NCBI GenBank assembly: GCA_002373505.1
Contig: DFKE01000016.1
Span: 62,001 to 126,000, forward strand
Source of the DNA: Bacteroidales bacterium UBA3653
Lineage (GTDB): Bacteria > Bacteroidota > Bacteroidia > Bacteroidales > Paludibacteraceae
DNA length: 64,000 nt
Direction: 5' to 3'
Position 1 is the stretch's first letter, and every line of letters begins with the position of its first letter. The position numbers and the translations under genes are program-made. Shown here one piece after another: positions 25,870 through 34,677 of this stretch. The notes under the pieces are model-generated. The model was not told the origin of the DNA, searched no databases, and saw nothing but the letters and a program-made list of their open reading frames with translations.

Positions 25870-28800
25870 AGCTAATATGGAAGATTCCTCTGGCGCTCAC
25901 AGGTATCATAGTGGGTGTCGTCTTGCTGCTGCTTACTGCTGTAGCAGTAGGGGTCTGTGTTCCTTCGGCGAGAAAAGCGGTGCTGCAGAAAGGAATCGCT
26001 GTCGCTAACGAAAAAACCGACTGGGATATAGACCTCGGAGAGATATACCTCTCGCCCTTCCATCATTCGCCTAAACATCTCTATCGCGCTTACAAGGGCG
26101 AAGAGGATCTGCCTGTCCGTATTGCTATCGACAGCCTCTTTGTGGGCCACCGCGGACAAGACACGCTGGTCTATACCCGCTCTCTCCGTCTTGCAGCCGT
26201 CCTCAAAACCGCCAACCACCCGTTCCCGGCAGACGGTAGCACTATTCCTCTCATCCGGGTAGACACTCTCTTCCTGGACCACACTACCTTCCATTCCGAC
26301 AGCCTGATAGCTACGGTCGGAGTCGATGCGGTCGTAGGTCTGTTGAAGACTTCCAGTCCGGAGATCAATATCGCTGAAGGCCTATACCCTCTGCACGGTT
26401 TGCGGATCCACGACGCGGATGTAGGTATCGATCTACGTCCGGTAGCCGATCCTCCTTCGCCCGTGACTGATTCCGTCCCGCCTCTCCGTCTTGCTTTCGA
26501 TCTGCCGGACGGAGAACTGCGTAATATTCATTTCCGTCTCACGCCGCTGGGACTGGGTATCGCCACCCGCACGCTCTCTACTAACGCGTTGGTGGATGCT
26601 GGGGCTAACAATTACGACGCTCGGAGGCTCAATGTCGGCGGATTCGAACTCACGCTCGCTAAACTGCGTATTCCTGCGGACACGATCTACGGCAGTGCGT
26701 GCGCAGATATCGCCCGTAATATCATCACCAGCGACGGCCTGCATGTGCGCTCGTCCGAGATAGGTGCAACGGCGGATATACAAGCCACGAAGATGAACCT
26801 CAACTCTATGCGGGTGGATGTCACAGCCGATGCGGATTTCAAAGGCAGCAAAGCCCGGTTGAAAGGATCGTATGACATCAACGACGAAGCCTATGATGCG
26901 TCCGTGCATATCGACCGTGTCAACCTCTCGCCTTTCATCAACCCTTCGCCCGCAACCGATACGCCCTTCCCTCTTTCCCTCGCAGGAGATATCTATGCTT
27001 CCGGCAAAGGCATCAATCCTCAAAAACCGCTCTCTTCGCGCATCAGGATGCACCTTGACGAAGCGGTGTACGACACGTATGACCTCAGCGGTACGGATAT
27101 AGATTTTGCTACAGACACCGCTACTTCGCTTATTTTAGCTGCTACAGGCTTGGACGCGGATATCCGTTCGCCCATGCCTCTCTTCCCGCTCATTGATCAT
27201 ATTCAGAGGTTGGTACAGACCGTCTCCGATTCTGCCGTCCTCCATGGTATCACTTCGTTGCAGGAACTGACCATGCTTGATACTCTCCGCCGCCAGATAC
27301 CGCCGCTCCATGCCGACATCGCCTTGCGAAAAGGAAGCCCCGTGCAGCGTTTCATAGACTCTGCCGGTATCAACCTGCATGAGAGCCGTCTGGCGCTCGT
27401 CTCCGATTCGCTTCTGACCACTATCGCGCTATCCGCTGCCTTGCGGGAGACAGAACCCTCTCCGTCTCTCAACATCAACGCCAACGCAGGACTCGAGGTC
27501 AACATGACCGAAGGAAGAACCGACCTCGCGCTGAATGCAGACACGCGCCTCACGGACGGCGTGATGAACGTGGAAGGACTGTGTACAGATGCGGTCCTGA
27601 AGATGAACATCATCCGCGAAGCTAACGAACTGCACGGAGAAGGACGACTCACGGCGGACAGCCTTGCTTTCAGAGACATGGACTTGGGAAACAGGGCGGT
27701 TGATATACGTCTTGCGCCTTCTTCGGAATACGATCATGCGCTGCGGGCGGATGTCAAACTGGATGAGATTCCGCTGGATATAGTGGAGAGTTTCGTCCAA
27801 CTGCCGGAAGAGATAGCGTTGCAAGGATCCGTCATCGCTAATGCCTCCGTGGACGGACTGCCGCGAAAGACAGACATCTCCGCACAAGTCAAACCGTTGG
27901 GAGTGGCTGCCGAATACAAGCCTTACCGGATAGGTATCAGCCTCGGAGAGACACCTATCATCATGGAGCATAACCATGTCGATCTCAACGGACTGCCCGT
28001 CTATGGCGCAGACAGCACTTTCATTGCTCTCACAGGCGGTCTGGATCTCAATAGCATGATGATTGATGTAGCTCTGAAAGCCGATAGTTTCGCGCCTGCC
28101 AAACTGCCGCAGGGCGGACCGCTGCCTGTGTACGGAGAATTGGCTACCGACATCCGGGGACGCGTCACAGGACCGCTCGACAGCATCGTTGCGGACGTGG
28201 ATCTGACCATCCTTCCTACTACCGATATCACCTATCCTATCGATAAGAAAAACCTCGCTCAGGTCAAACCGCATGGTACCGTGAACGTACGGTACGGCAC
28301 GGCGGAAGGAGAACTCAACTTAGGAGGCAGAATCAACGTGGACGACGGCGTCATCCGCTATTCGCCTAAGATATATCCCGTCATGCCTTTCCGTGTCGAT
28401 ACCGGCAGTAACATCACTTTCCACGGACCTATCGGTAAGACCGAACTCAATGTCTCTGCTTCGCAGCAGGTCAAAGCCGATGTGGAGTCCGAGGAAGAAG
28501 ACACACGACGTGTCGATTTCCGTACCGGCGTACGCGTCAACGGCGAACTGGACTCTATCGGGCTGGAGTCGATCGGTTTCTTCCTTGAAGCGCCGGCGGA
28601 CGAAGCCGTCACGCGCGAACTGGCTTCCGTCGATGAAGGAACACGCGAAGGACTGGCGGCTACGCTACTTGCTACGGGTATGTACGTGGGCGAATCGAAT
28701 GTGGCGGCGCAACGGGAAGGATATGCCCTCTCATCCATCATCAACAGCCGTATCAATGCCGCTATGGCGAACTCCAAACTGGGTAAGATCGTGGATGTGG

Positions 28801-30449
28801 ATATCAGCTCCGCGCAGACACGCCATGCAGCTGGCAAGTCTAACGATATGAATATCGCTATCTCCAAATCCTTCCTCAAGGACCGCCTGCGGATAACCAT
28901 CGGATCAACCATCTCCGATAACCCCGAGATCAACAAGAACAGCGGGCTTCTCTCTTCGCTTACCGCCGACTATCGGATCCTGCCTGCTTTGTCGCTACGT
29001 CTCTTCTCGCAACGGGACTACAACAACATCCTCGAGGGAGAACTCAATAAATCCGGACTCGGCATCCGTTATACCAAGGATTGGAAGCGGCGCGAACTGT
29101 TCCGCGGCGATTCGCTCTGGCGGACTCACAGCCTCGCTGCAGATGCGGGTCTGGCGTACCGCTCTAATAACAGTATCGGACCCGATGCAACGCTCAAATA
29201 TACGCTTCGGAACCTCCTCGGTAAAGGCGAGTCTTTCACGCTCAAAGGCAACGGAGCTTACTATTGGGCGCTGCGTAACAGACATCCCGGAGACCCAAAG
29301 AAAACCGACACTTACAAACTGGGAGTCAATGCGTCTCTTATCTTCCCGTATCTCCATTGGGCGGGAGACAACAACCCCGAGGGAGACACGCGTTATATGG
29401 CGGGATACCAGTATGAGAACATAGCCGGAGGATATGGAGTGCATAAACTCTCTGGCTCCTTCACCTATTTCTTCCATTCGGCGAACAGCCCTTATATCAC
29501 CCATGCTTTCACGCCCTTCTCGCTCTCGGTCGTCATGATGAAAGCCGAGTCGGAGAACCTGCTTGACAAAGCCGCCGAATACCCGCAACTCATCAAAGTC
29601 ATTGCCGGAGACGAGTTTGTACCCTCTGTCGCGTATAACTTCACCTACAATGACTACCGCGACAAAAGAGCCGTGAACACCATGCTGGATCTCGCCGTGA
29701 AAGAGTCTGGAAACCTCATCAACGCTATCTACTGCGCGTTCGGGCAGAAATGGAATGACCCTAAGAAACTGGGAAATATCACCTTCAATCAGTTCCTCAA
29801 ACTGTCTGCGGAACTGCGTAATAAGTTCAACCTCACCGACAAAGTCTCTATCGCTACGCGCCTCTTCGCCGGAGCGAATATTCCGCTCGGCAACTCGATG
29901 TTCGCGCCGCTCTCAGAAGCGTTCTACGCCGGAGGACCGAACAGCATGAGAAGCGCGTCGCCGTATGCTTACGGACCCGGTAACTTCTATTCCGCTAAAT
30001 ACAACCAGAACTTCTTCCACGCCGGAGATGTCAAACTCGAAGCGAACTTCGAACTCCGGTTCCCCATCGTCTGGAAACTCTACGGAGCCGCGTTTGTGGA
30101 TGCAGGAAACGTATGGAACTGGTATTCTACCGTCGATCTCTATAAGGCGGCAGGGTATGGAGACTATATCACGCGGCTCGAACTGCCGGAGAACCTCTAT
30201 GACGGAATCTACAACAACCCGGATTTCGCACGCCAGATTGCGCTCGGTACGGGAGCCGGACTGCGGCTCGATATAGACGGACTCGTCGTCCGCTTGGATA
30301 TAGGTGTGGGAATCCACTCGCCATACCAGACCTTCAGGTATGACAAAGAAGGCAAACCGGACACAACACAACCGATCACCACCTATTTCAATATCCCTTC
30401 AGCGCTGGATGCTATCCGGGTTAACTTCGGTATCGGCTATCCGTTCTAA
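25857..30449 (+). CDS. TamB-like periplasmic bridge fused to an Omp85/TamA-like barrel
   Basis: One continuous frame of 1530 residues. Residues 9-33 are a single inner-membrane anchor. Residues about 35-1030 are a repetitive beta-rich periplasmic region of the AsmA/TamB kind. From about 760 it contains the TamB C-terminal domain pattern (GRVTGPLDSIVADVDLTI, LNLGGRINVDDGVIRY, ITFHGPIGKTELNVSA). From about 1030 a 16-strand-type barrel follows, with GPNSMRSASPYAYGPG near 1360 (counterpart of the Omp85 RGY lid motif) and FVDAGNVWNW near 1412, ending FGIGYPF with the terminal Phe. In proteobacteria TamA and TamB are separate proteins; here one chain would span the envelope. Substrate is probably outer-membrane or surface proteins or phospholipid; this is inference. 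The start lies in a tandem repeat, so the exact first codon is uncertain. Confidence 0.8.
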   Translation: MLNAKLIWKIPLALTGIIVGVVLLLLTAVAVGVCVPSARKAVLQKGIAVANEKTDWDIDLGEIYLSPFHHSPKHLYRAYKGEEDLPVRIAIDSLFVGHRGQDTLVYTRSLRLAAVLKTANHPFPADGSTIPLIRVDTLFLDHTTFHSDSLIATVGVDAVVGLLKTSSPEINIAEGLYPLHGLRIHDADVGIDLRPVADPPSPVTDSVPPLRLAFDLPDGELRNIHFRLTPLGLGIATRTLSTNALVDAGANNYDARRLNVGGFELTLAKLRIPADTIYGSACADIARNIITSDGLHVRSSEIGATADIQATKMNLNSMRVDVTADADFKGSKARLKGSYDINDEAYDASVHIDRVNLSPFINPSPATDTPFPLSLAGDIYASGKGINPQKPLSSRIRMHLDEAVYDTYDLSGTDIDFATDTATSLILAATGLDADIRSPMPLFPLIDHIQRLVQTVSDSAVLHGITSLQELTMLDTLRRQIPPLHADIALRKGSPVQRFIDSAGINLHESRLALVSDSLLTTIALSAALRETEPSPSLNINANAGLEVNMTEGRTDLALNADTRLTDGVMNVEGLCTDAVLKMNIIREANELHGEGRLTADSLAFRDMDLGNRAVDIRLAPSSEYDHALRADVKLDEIPLDIVESFVQLPEEIALQGSVIANASVDGLPRKTDISAQVKPLGVAAEYKPYRIGISLGETPIIMEHNHVDLNGLPVYGADSTFIALTGGLDLNSMMIDVALKADSFAPAKLPQGGPLPVYGELATDIRGRVTGPLDSIVADVDLTILPTTDITYPIDKKNLAQVKPHGTVNVRYGTAEGELNLGGRINVDDGVIRYSPKIYPVMPFRVDTGSNITFHGPIGKTELNVSASQQVKADVESEEEDTRRVDFRTGVRVNGELDSIGLESIGFFLEAPADEAVTRELASVDEGTREGLAATLLATGMYVGESNVAAQREGYALSSIINSRINAAMANSKLGKIVDVDISSAQTRHAAGKSNDMNIAISKSFLKDRLRITIGSTISDNPEINKNSGLLSSLTADYRILPALSLRLFSQRDYNNILEGELNKSGLGIRYTKDWKRRELFRGDSLWRTHSLAADAGLAYRSNNSIGPDATLKYTLRNLLGKGESFTLKGNGAYYWALRNRHPGDPKKTDTYKLGVNASLIFPYLHWAGDNNPEGDTRYMAGYQYENIAGGYGVHKLSGSFTYFFHSANSPYITHAFTPFSLSVVMMKAESENLLDKAAEYPQLIKVIAGDEFVPSVAYNFTYNDYRDKRAVNTMLDLAVKESGNLINAIYCAFGQKWNDPKKLGNITFNQFLKLSAELRNKFNLTDKVSIATRLFAGANIPLGNSMFAPLSEAFYAGGPNSMRSASPYAYGPGNFYSAKYNQNFFHAGDVKLEANFELRFPIVWKLYGAAFVDAGNVWNWYSTVDLYKAAGYGDYITRLELPENLYDGIYNNPDFARQIALGTGAGLRLDIDGLVVRLDIGVGIHSPYQTFRYDKEGKPDTTQPITTYFNIPSALDAIRVNFGIGYPF

Positions 30450-30453
30450 ACGC

Positions 30454-31968
30454 TTAGACGGTTGCTTTTTTCGGAATACGTTTGGCTATGCCTATCGCTC
30501 CTGTCGGACATACCAACCGGCATAAGTGACATCCTACGCACTTCGCCCCGTTGATCTTCGGCTCGCGCTTCGTACATCGTACATCGTCCCTTGGTACTTC
30601 AAAACTGATTGCCTGGTGACCGCCGTCCATGCAAGAGATATAGCATCTCCCGCAACCGATACATTTCTCTTTGTCTAACTTCGGATAGACGATCGTCTCG
30701 CGGTCCAGATCGGACGGCATGGCGACATTCGGCAGTTTCTCTCCTACGAGTGTCTTGAGTTCCGTCACGCCGCGGTCAGCCATGTAATGCTGCAATCCGG
30801 CTTTCAGGTCGTCGATGATGCGGTAGCCGTACTGCATCACGGCGGTACATACCTGTACGTTGCGGCAACCGAGTTGGATGAACTCCAGCGCGTCGCGCCA
30901 TGTCTCTATGCCGCCTATTCCGCTGATATCCACATGTTTCTCTATTCCGGCTTGGTGTAGAACGGGATTGTCTGCCATTTCATAAACCATGCGCAGTGCT
31001 ATCGGCTTGACGGCTTTGCCTGAATAGCCGCTCACGGTTATCTTGCCGCTCACTTCCGATTCGTGGCTCATCGTGATGGATTTGATGGTGTTGATGGCGC
31101 TGATACCCTTCGCGCCGCCGAAGAAACTTGCTAATGCCGGCGTCGTCAGCGTCTTTACGTTCGGCGTCATCTTCGGGATGACGGGTATCTTCACGGCCTC
31201 GGTTACGAAATGGGTGTAGAACAGCACCAACTCCGAGTTCTGACCGATGTCGCTGCCCAGACCGGTTAACTTCATCTGCGGACAGGAGAAATTGAGTTCC
31301 ACCGCATCACATCCTGCCGCCTCTGCCATCTTCGCTAACTCGATCCACTCTTCTTCTGTCTGACCCATGATAGAAGCAATGATACGTTTGGTCGGATAGT
31401 TCTCTTTCAGCCTGTGCAGGATTTCGAAATCCTCGGTGTAAGGGTTCTCGCTCAACTGCTCCATGTTCCTGAATCCCACGAAAGGCGTTCCCTCTTTACG
31501 CACTGCGTCAAAACGCGGTGACACCTCGCGGATCTCACCTTTAGTGATGGTCTTGTAGAACACACCTGCCCAACCGGCTTCTAACGCACGCGCTACCATC
31601 TCGTAGTTCGTGCATATCGCCGAACTGGCAAGGAAGAACGGGTTCTCGCATACCATGTCGCAGAAATTGATTTCCAGCGAAGGCAAAGTGCTTTCGACTT
31701 TCGACTGAAAGCCCGTAACCCGTAACCCGTAACCCGTCACCCCTCTGCATACGGCTTCTTTCAAAGCCGCTATGCGAATAGGTTTGTCATAATGGATACA
31801 GGCTTTCTCGCCCTGTACCAACTCTTCCTCGCTTAATTGGTTGAATAACTCTACGGCAGTCCATAGATTGTCAAAACGGGCTGCACGAATGGCGCGTGCT
31901 ACTTTTTCCCCGCAGGGCGCATCGTAACATAACAGGCACCGTGCGGCTTCTTCATTCAGGTGTATCAT
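30454..31968 (-). CDS. preA: Dihydropyrimidine dehydrogenase subunit PreA-like
   Basis: The 504-residue protein has an N-terminal segment with CLLCYDAPC (residues 11-19), a remnant-like GltD-type iron-sulfur region. The central DHOD-type flavin barrel reads NFCDMVCENPFFLASSAI, WAGVFYKTITKG, ELNFSCPQ (catalytic Cys) and GIGGIETWRDALEFI. Two ferredoxin clusters are at the C-terminus: CIGCGRCYISC and CVGCHLCRLVCP. PreA with PreT reduces uracil or thymine with NADH. No preT neighbour is visible; the N-terminal Cys stretch may dock it. Two genomic repeats are read in frame: VTGYGLRVTGFQSKVEST at about 75-92, and VPRDDVRCTKRE between the two ferredoxin motifs. It is convergent with the TamB-like gene, four bases apart. 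Confidence 0.85.
   Translation of the reverse strand: MIHLNEEAARCLLCYDAPCGEKVARAIRAARFDNLWTAVELFNQLSEEELVQGEKACIHYDKPIRIAALKEAVCRGVTGYGLRVTGFQSKVESTLPSLEINFCDMVCENPFFLASSAICTNYEMVARALEAGWAGVFYKTITKGEIREVSPRFDAVRKEGTPFVGFRNMEQLSENPYTEDFEILHRLKENYPTKRIIASIMGQTEEEWIELAKMAEAAGCDAVELNFSCPQMKLTGLGSDIGQNSELVLFYTHFVTEAVKIPVIPKMTPNVKTLTTPALASFFGGAKGISAINTIKSITMSHESEVSGKITVSGYSGKAVKPIALRMVYEMADNPVLHQAGIEKHVDISGIGGIETWRDALEFIQLGCRNVQVCTAVMQYGYRIIDDLKAGLQHYMADRGVTELKTLVGEKLPNVAMPSDLDRETIVYPKLDKEKCIGCGRCYISCMDGGHQAISFEVPRDDVRCTKREPKINGAKCVGCHLCRLVCPTGAIGIAKRIPKKATV
30568..30600. repeat. GTACATCGTACATCG repeat inside preA
   Basis: CTTCGTACATCGTACATCGT plus CCCTTGGTACTTC, on the minus strand read as EVPRDDVRCTKRE. 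It sits between the two ferredoxin cluster motifs without breaking the frame. Confidence 0.7.
31689..31743. repeat. Tandem CGTAACC and TTTCGAC repeats inside preA
   Basis: CCGTAACCCGTAACCCGTAA and two TTTCGAC units are translated as VTGYGLRVTG and SKVEST. The TTTCGAC unit reappears three times outside the gene at about 32033-32054. Confidence 0.7.
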
Positions 31969-32069
31969 TGTATTAGCATTTTTCGGCTTAATGTATCAGC
32001 TTTCTGCTTTGAGCAGGCACGCCTGCGGTCTTTCGACTTTCGACTTTCGACTATTTCTCAAATCCGCTG

Positions 32070-32101
32070 CAAATTTAGTACTTTTTTTTGAATTACGCAA
32101 A
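32070..32101 (-). promoter_or_regulatory. Promoter for preA
   Basis: Minus-strand TTTG (32098-32101), 20 bases, TAAATTTG (32070-32077). The leader to the ATG at 31968 contains TTTCGAC tandem repeats. Confidence 0.75.
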
Positions 32102-32149
32102 TTTTTGTCCCCAAAAGCTACATATTTGTCTTCCCCGCCTCTCTCATGT

Positions 32150-32365
32150 TCCCTCCCATGCTCCCTCCTGTCCAGCCCTCGCGGCTGTTTCCGCGAGCCT
32201 CCTTTCTTGGTAGTTTCAGGGCGATTGTATCGCCCGCCCTTTCCTGCCCTCTCTCCTTTCCTTCGCCCTCCCATGCTCCCTCCTGTCTAGTCCTCGCGGC
32301 TGTTTCCGCGAACCCCGTCCTCTCCCTCCTGTCTAGTCCTCGCGGCTGTTTCCGCGAGCCCCGTA
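32150..32365. repeat. C-rich repeat cluster with three GTCCTCGCGGCTGTTTCCGC units
   Basis: CTCCCTCCTGTCYAGYCCTC followed by GCGGCTGTTTCCGCGA occurs near 32161, 32276 and 32325. Each contains the hairpin CGCGGctgttTCCGCG. Between them lie CTCCC-rich and CCTTTCC-rich filler. No gene is supported here despite open frames on both strands. Confidence 0.6.
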
Positions 32366-32435
32366 TCCGCCTGTTCCCTTTCCCCGGATTTTCCAGCCTG
32401 CGTTTTTCTCCAAAACAGCCTGCCTGCGTTTTTCT

Positions 32436-32510
32436 CAAAACAGCCTGCCTGCGTCTTTTCTCCATAGTATCGACCATGCATGGGCGATAAAAGACGCAGG
32501 CTACCAAGCC
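32436..32510. repeat. Long hairpin element, copy A
   Basis: CCTGCGTCTTTT (about 32448) pairs with AAAAGACGCAGG (about 32489-32500) around a loop that itself holds the palindrome CCATGCATGG. An almost identical copy lies at 33107-33182, so the two flank the small gene at 32721. Partial copies of the left arm precede copy A. Confidence 0.7.
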
Positions 32511-32583
32511 CCGTCCCGCCTCCTCTCCCGTCTCCCGTATCCGCCACGCTTGGCGGATTTTTCCCAAAAACTCCCTCTCCCTC

Positions 32584-32614
32584 TTGCATATGTCAGAAAT
32601 TTGTTATATCTTTG
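32584..32614 (+). promoter_or_regulatory. Promoter for the small conserved gene at 32721
   Basis: TTG at 32584-32586, 20 bases, TATCTTTG at 32607-32614. The leader holds GATATACGGA tandem units (about 32640-32690). Confidence 0.65.
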
Positions 32615-32720
32615 CACCGAATTAGTACTATCTTTCGTAGCATTTACGTACAATTTACGGACGATATACGGAGGATATACGGACGATATAACCAGCTAAA
32701 CAATACAATTCAACTGCCCT

Positions 32721-33080
32721 ATGTCTAAAGTCACACCCAGTATTGAATTCGATTCGTTCAGCGGCAAGCTGAGCCGGAAAAGCCGTATCGTTCTGCGTAC
32801 GCGGAACGGCCAAACCCATGCTTACGCGCTGGACAACCCTTTCCGTGGCACAGCCTCAGCGGAACAGGGAGCGACCCGTTCCACCTTCGGCATGGCTGTC
32901 AAACAAGCCTCAGCCATTCTCAAAGACCCCGCCCTGCGTGCCGAGTGGGAAAAGCGTTATGCGGACTACCGCAAGCATTTCCGCCACCACGCCCCGACGC
33001 CCCAGAACCCCAAGCCGAACAACCATTTCTGTACCACTCTCCGCGGCTTCATCATCTCCACCCTGAAGTCCACCCATTGA
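32721..33080 (+). CDS. Small basic protein of an uncharacterised Bacteroidales family
   Basis: The 119-residue protein has no signal peptide or membrane segment and is strongly basic. Its N-terminus (MSKVTPSIEFDSFSGKLSRK, then RNGQTHAYALDNP) and middle (AVKQASAILKDPALRAEWEKRYADY) and end (TTLRGFIIS) align over their whole length with the 101-residue product at 63520-63825. The N-terminal half looks like short beta strands and the second half a helical hairpin. A nucleic-acid-binding role would fit the charge but is inference. It is monocistronic with its own promoter and lies between two copies of a long hairpin repeat. Confidence 0.7.
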   Translation: MSKVTPSIEFDSFSGKLSRKSRIVLRTRNGQTHAYALDNPFRGTASAEQGATRSTFGMAVKQASAILKDPALRAEWEKRYADYRKHFRHHAPTPQNPKPNNHFCTTLRGFIISTLKSTH

Positions 33081-33106
33081 AGAACATACAGCCCGCGTCT
33101 TTTTCC

Positions 33107-33182
33107 CAAAACAGCCTGCCTGCGTTTTTTCTCCATAGTATCGACCATGCATGGGCGATAAAAGACGCAGGCTGCCAAGCCT
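33107..33182. repeat. Long hairpin element, copy B
   Basis: CTCCATAGTATCGACCATGC is identical to copy A at 32436-32510 in the loop; the right arm AAAAGACGCAGGCT is identical too. It follows the stop of the small gene by about 25 bases and could serve as its transcript end. Confidence 0.7.
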
Positions 33183-33228
33183 CACCCCGCCCTGCGAACC
33201 GAAAATCCCATCCCTAAATGCAAATAAA

Positions 33229-33260
33229 TTTGCATATATCAAAAAATTATTGTACCTTTG
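33229..33260 (+). promoter_or_regulatory. Promoter before the DUF1016 remnant
   Basis: TTTG at 33229-33232, 20 bases, TACCTTTG at 33253-33260. Confidence 0.75.
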
Positions 33261-33284
33261 CACCCGAATTTGTAAAATAGGGAA

Positions 33285-33608
33285 TTGTGTCACCGCTGGT
33301 GTCAACATTGTCGCGACGGTGGCGCGACAATTGCAAGAGGACTATGGAACGAAGGGGTTTGAAGAAAGAACCGTGCGCAGAATGATGAAATTTGCCCAAT
33401 TATTTCCTGATTTTCAAATTGTGTCAACACTGTTGTCAAAATTGTCATGGTCTCATTTTCTGATAGTTATGCAGATGAAGACAAGTCCGGAATCCGTGTC
33501 GCGCAATATCTTACTGAATTACCATCCAAGGAAGTTCTCCTGCGTCAATTGCAAAAATCCATTGAGGCAGCAAGGGAGAATATGCCTATAGAGAATGAAA
33601 AACAATAA
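33285..33608 (+). pseudogene. Remnant of a DUF1016 (YhcG/PDDEXK) nuclease gene
   Basis: The first part reads IVATVARQLQEDYGTKGF, RTVRRMMKFAQLFPDFQIV and LSKLSWSHF, the N-terminal DUF1016 helical domain of YhcG-type PD-(D/E)XK nucleases. Its own beginning, before IVAT, is missing. At about 33475 the frame shifts: the next frame reads DEDKSGIRVAQYLTELPSKE and VLLRQLQKSIEAARE to the stop at 33606, matching the family's C-terminus. The nuclease core in between is absent. This is best read as an internally deleted, frameshifted remnant. It marks the start of the AT-richer accessory island. Confidence 0.7.
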
Positions 33609-33610
33609 TC

Positions 33611-33667
33611 AAAATCACGGGATATATACAAAGTATATATAAGGGTAAGACAGGATACATAATTACC
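33611..33667. repeat. Structured 58-base element, copy B
   Basis: AAAATCACGGGATATATACA and GGATACATAATTACC match copy A at 12563-12621. The hairpin ATATATAC-AAA-GTATATAT is perfect, although its bases differ from copy A. It separates the DUF1016 remnant from the methylase gene. Confidence 0.6.
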
Positions 33668-33729
33668 TCGTTCCGCATAGGGAACAAACCAGGAATAGGA
33701 ACCAGACTAAAAAAACTAATGAAAGCTTA

Positions 33730-34653
33730 ATGAGTGCAAAACCTTTTGTGAAATGGGCTGGAGGCAAGGCTAATTTGTTGAAGAAGATTGATGCTAACCT
33801 ACCACCATTTTTTGCGGACGAGCATAACATAACATATATAGAACCATTTGTGGGCGGAGGAGCTGTACTGTTCTTCCTGCTGTCGAAATATAGAGAGCAA
33901 TTGGGCCGAATTATTATTAATGACATTAACAGAGATCTTATATCTTGCTACAAAATTATCCAAAGGAACCCCAAATCTCTAATAACGATGTTAGAGAACT
34001 TACAAAAGGAATATTATAATTGCAATAACAAAGAGGAAAGAGGCGAAATTTATTATAGAATTAGGGATGAGTACAATCAACATAGAGCAAGAGGAGTAAG
34101 GAGAGCTGCATTATTTATATTCCTTAATCATACATGTTATAATGGCTTATACAGGGAGAATAGTAATGGAGAATTTAATGTCCCATGTGCGTACTACAAA
34201 AGGCCTATGATTGCAGATGCTCATAATTTAGAGGAAGTTCATAATGCATTAGCAGGAGTGGAGATATTGTGCGGAGACTATCGAATAATTAGAGATTACT
34301 TAGTTGGGCATCCTACATTCATATATATGGACCCTCCTTATAGACCATTAAAGGAGCATTCTAAAAACTTTAGCAAATACTACCGAATGGACTTTGGAGA
34401 TCATGAACAAGAAGAATTACACGAGTTTTGTAGGCGTATAACAGGAAGACGATGCTATTTGATGCAAAGTAATTCGGATAGTAGAAACGATGACAATAGT
34501 TCGTATTTTAAGCAAATCTATAACGGTTTTCGAATTGAAGATATTGTCGCAACGCGAACCATTAATCCGACACAAAATGTAGTCAAGAAACAATCCGAAG
34601 TTCTGATGATGAACTACGAAGATGACGGACAAATAATAAGACCTATCTTTTAA
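33730..34653 (+). CDS. D12-class DNA adenine N6-methyltransferase
   Basis: The 307-residue enzyme has the Dam/DpnIIA layout: FVKWAGGKANLL at 6-17 (SAM binding, motif X), YIEPFVGGGAVLFFL at 36-50 (motif I), and the catalytic DPPY at 201-204 (motif IV). VGHPTFIYMDPPYRPL and FCRRITGRRCYLMQSNSD complete the fold. It methylates adenine at N6, probably in a short palindrome such as GATC by family analogy. It heads a tight four-gene cluster and likely protects host DNA from the nuclease partners. Codon usage is clearly AT-richer than the genes before 32 kb. Confidence 0.88.
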   Translation: MSAKPFVKWAGGKANLLKKIDANLPPFFADEHNITYIEPFVGGGAVLFFLLSKYREQLGRIIINDINRDLISCYKIIQRNPKSLITMLENLQKEYYNCNNKEERGEIYYRIRDEYNQHRARGVRRAALFIFLNHTCYNGLYRENSNGEFNVPCAYYKRPMIADAHNLEEVHNALAGVEILCGDYRIIRDYLVGHPTFIYMDPPYRPLKEHSKNFSKYYRMDFGDHEQEELHEFCRRITGRRCYLMQSNSDSRNDDNSSYFKQIYNGFRIEDIVATRTINPTQNVVKKQSEVLMMNYEDDGQIIRPIF

Positions 34654-34677
34654 ACACGAAATAAACACCACATCAAT

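Noticed and set aside
32161..32360. CRISPR array
   Set aside because: Three similar units occur, but the spacing is irregular, the intervening sequence is low-complexity and no cas gene is present. No other array was seen in the window.
32110..32590. Open frames on both strands in the C-rich repeat region
   Set aside because: They consist of repeat-encoded low-complexity residues with no RBS or family match.
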